Shown piece after piece: positions 63,245 through 64,000 of a DNA stretch of 64,000 bases. This DNA is from Hymenolepis diminuta. Its lineage: Eukaryota; Platyhelminthes; Cestoda; Cyclophyllidea; Hymenolepididae. The position numbers and the translations under genes are program-made. The first letter of the stretch is position 1. The number at the start of each line of letters is the position of its first letter. Where the stretch lies: assembly GCA_900708905.1 (NCBI GenBank), contig CAADRB010000029.1:223924-287923 (forward strand), in the 5' to 3' direction. The notes under the pieces are model-generated. The model saw only the letters and a list, made by a program, of their open reading frames with translations, was not told where the DNA came from and ran no database searches.

Positions 63245-63457
63245 TCGTCTGTACTCTGTTTATTGATGCTAATATTTTCAATCCAGATCAGGCATCTTGG
63301 TATTTGAACTTGCTAAATTCCGGTATTCAACTGTATTTGAGTGCAAAATATGGTTATCATTCTTTGGTGACTGTTTGCATCGTTATTATTATTGCCAATA
63401 TTATGAAAGCAGTTGAGCTCATTTTAATCATAAAAATGTTTTTGAATGAAAGTAAGA
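63245..63457 (+). CDS. Candidate internal exon of a ninjurin-like membrane protein
   Basis: An open frame is bounded by splice signals: acceptor TGTGTTTTGGGCAG before 63245, or a stronger one with branch-like CTAAT and TTTTCAATCCAG before 63287. Overlapping donors follow (GTAAGA at 63452, GTAAGT at 63458, GTGAGT at 63462). The peptide reads QASWYLNLLNSGIQLYL, then YGYHSLVTVCIVIIIANIMK, then AVELILIIKMFLN. The order (Gln-small, Leu-x-Leu-Leu, Gln-Leu amphipathic helix, short gap, Tyr, then a long hydrophobic helix ending in Leu-Asn) resembles the ninjurin family, small two-helix proteins that promote adhesion and plasma-membrane rupture. The match is by eye, without strict signature residues. 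Other exons were not found to the left, and the gene would continue beyond the window. It could be a chance hydrophobic frame. Confidence 0.35.
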
Positions 63458-63594
63458 GTAAGTGAGTCTAATAAGGTATGAAATGAGGCAGGGTATCAGA
63501 ATAGGCAGGTATTGAAGTCAATACCCCTCTTTATTTGTATTACGGGTTATAAATTAATTTTTAATACGTTAATAATATTTCCCAAGCCTATTTT

Positions 63595-63782
63595 GGAAAG
63601 TCCTTTCCAACACTTATTCTAGGTTAGGAGGTGGTATCGTTGCGGCTCTCCAGTTTGAAACTCATATTCTGCCAGCCTCTTGATTTACGTACCTTAACCA
63701 GCTCGATTTTGCACCGATGGGCATTGAACCCACGATTTCTGATTTTGCAGACAAGTACGATAATCACTGCGCCACCGGCGAA
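63595..63782 (-). mobile_element. tRNA-derived SINE, copy 1
   Basis: Read on the minus strand, the head has a polymerase III box A (TGGCGCAGTGATTATCG, 63774-63758) and box B (GGGTTCAATGCCC). Between them TTGTCTGCAAAATCAG resembles a tRNA-Cys anticodon arm. The T arm pairs well, but the acceptor stem does not close as in a working tRNA. A tRNA-unrelated body follows (AAGAGGCTGGCAGAATATG and so on to AATAAGTGTTGGA), shared with the copy at 28331-28500. Head plus body in two places identifies a SINE rather than a tRNA gene. The element boundaries are approximate. Confidence 0.65.
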
Positions 63783-64000
63783 CACACTCAAATATTCAAA
63801 TCTTTTAGCCGACTGTCGTCTTCATGATTGAAATTATGCCCACGATGTTGTGATTCTGTGGGCCGTTAATTTAGTTCCGTAGTTGTGTCTAGTTAAAATA
63901 GACAAGACAAGATAGACAAGACTGAAACCTACTTTTTAATGTTCCCACTTTTATTTTAAACCATAATGTGGTACTCGCACTTCAAAATCATTGGATTTAT
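63783..64000. other. Right edge, no feature seen
   Basis: About 220 bp of AT-rich sequence with a short AGACAAGA-like repetition (63900-63925) and nothing else recognisable. Confidence 0.5.

Overview
This window is from an AT-rich animal genome with sparse genes. Two spliced genes lie head to tail on the minus strand. One is a large seven-repeat protocadherin (three coding exons, 25102-47332, 1279 residues predicted). Five kilobases downstream of it lies a glycolipid transfer protein gene (GLTP, five exons, 17585-20093, 229 residues). Both models were built by hand: every junction has GT-AG ends and keeps the reading frame. A possible single exon of a ninjurin-like membrane protein is on the plus strand near the right end (about 63245-63457). 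There are no bacterial features such as operons, Shine-Dalgarno sites or CRISPR.

The organism is probably an invertebrate, and I lean towards a flatworm (Platyhelminthes). The GLTP gene has a 37-nt first intron, then introns of 84, 121 and 1577 nt. Tiny introns that grow towards the 3' end are known from schistosomes and tapeworms. A delta-type protocadherin with seven ectodomain repeats also fits a lophotrochozoan better than an insect. This is inference; the species cannot be named from the sequence.

Layout: 1-49, the outer end of a hAT-type transposon. 58-7628, no gene seen. 7629-10110, one dead DD37D transposon plus two more fragments of the same family, one inverted. 10136-10438, an unrecognised open frame. 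10708-12012, a mariner with almost intact ends but a broken transposase and an assembly gap. 14018-15243, an older mariner relic. 17585-20093, GLTP. 20094-25101, intergenic. 25102-47332, the protocadherin with introns of 7.4 and 10.9 kb. 47333-63244, a gene-poor stretch with old repeats, AT-rich simple sequence and a small gap. The last kilobase holds the ninjurin-like exon and a tRNA-derived SINE.

The two confident genes have no evident functional link. The protocadherin is a cell-surface adhesion or signalling protein, and GLTP is a cytosolic lipid carrier. Most of the window is transposon debris and unassigned intronic or intergenic DNA. I found no convincing new multi-gene system. The points most worth following up are the ninjurin-like exon, the charged C-terminal tail of GLTP encoded by a polypurine tract, the inverted transposon fragments that share the same disabling mutations, the tRNA-derived SINE pair, and a candidate frame-breaking exon in the first protocadherin intron.
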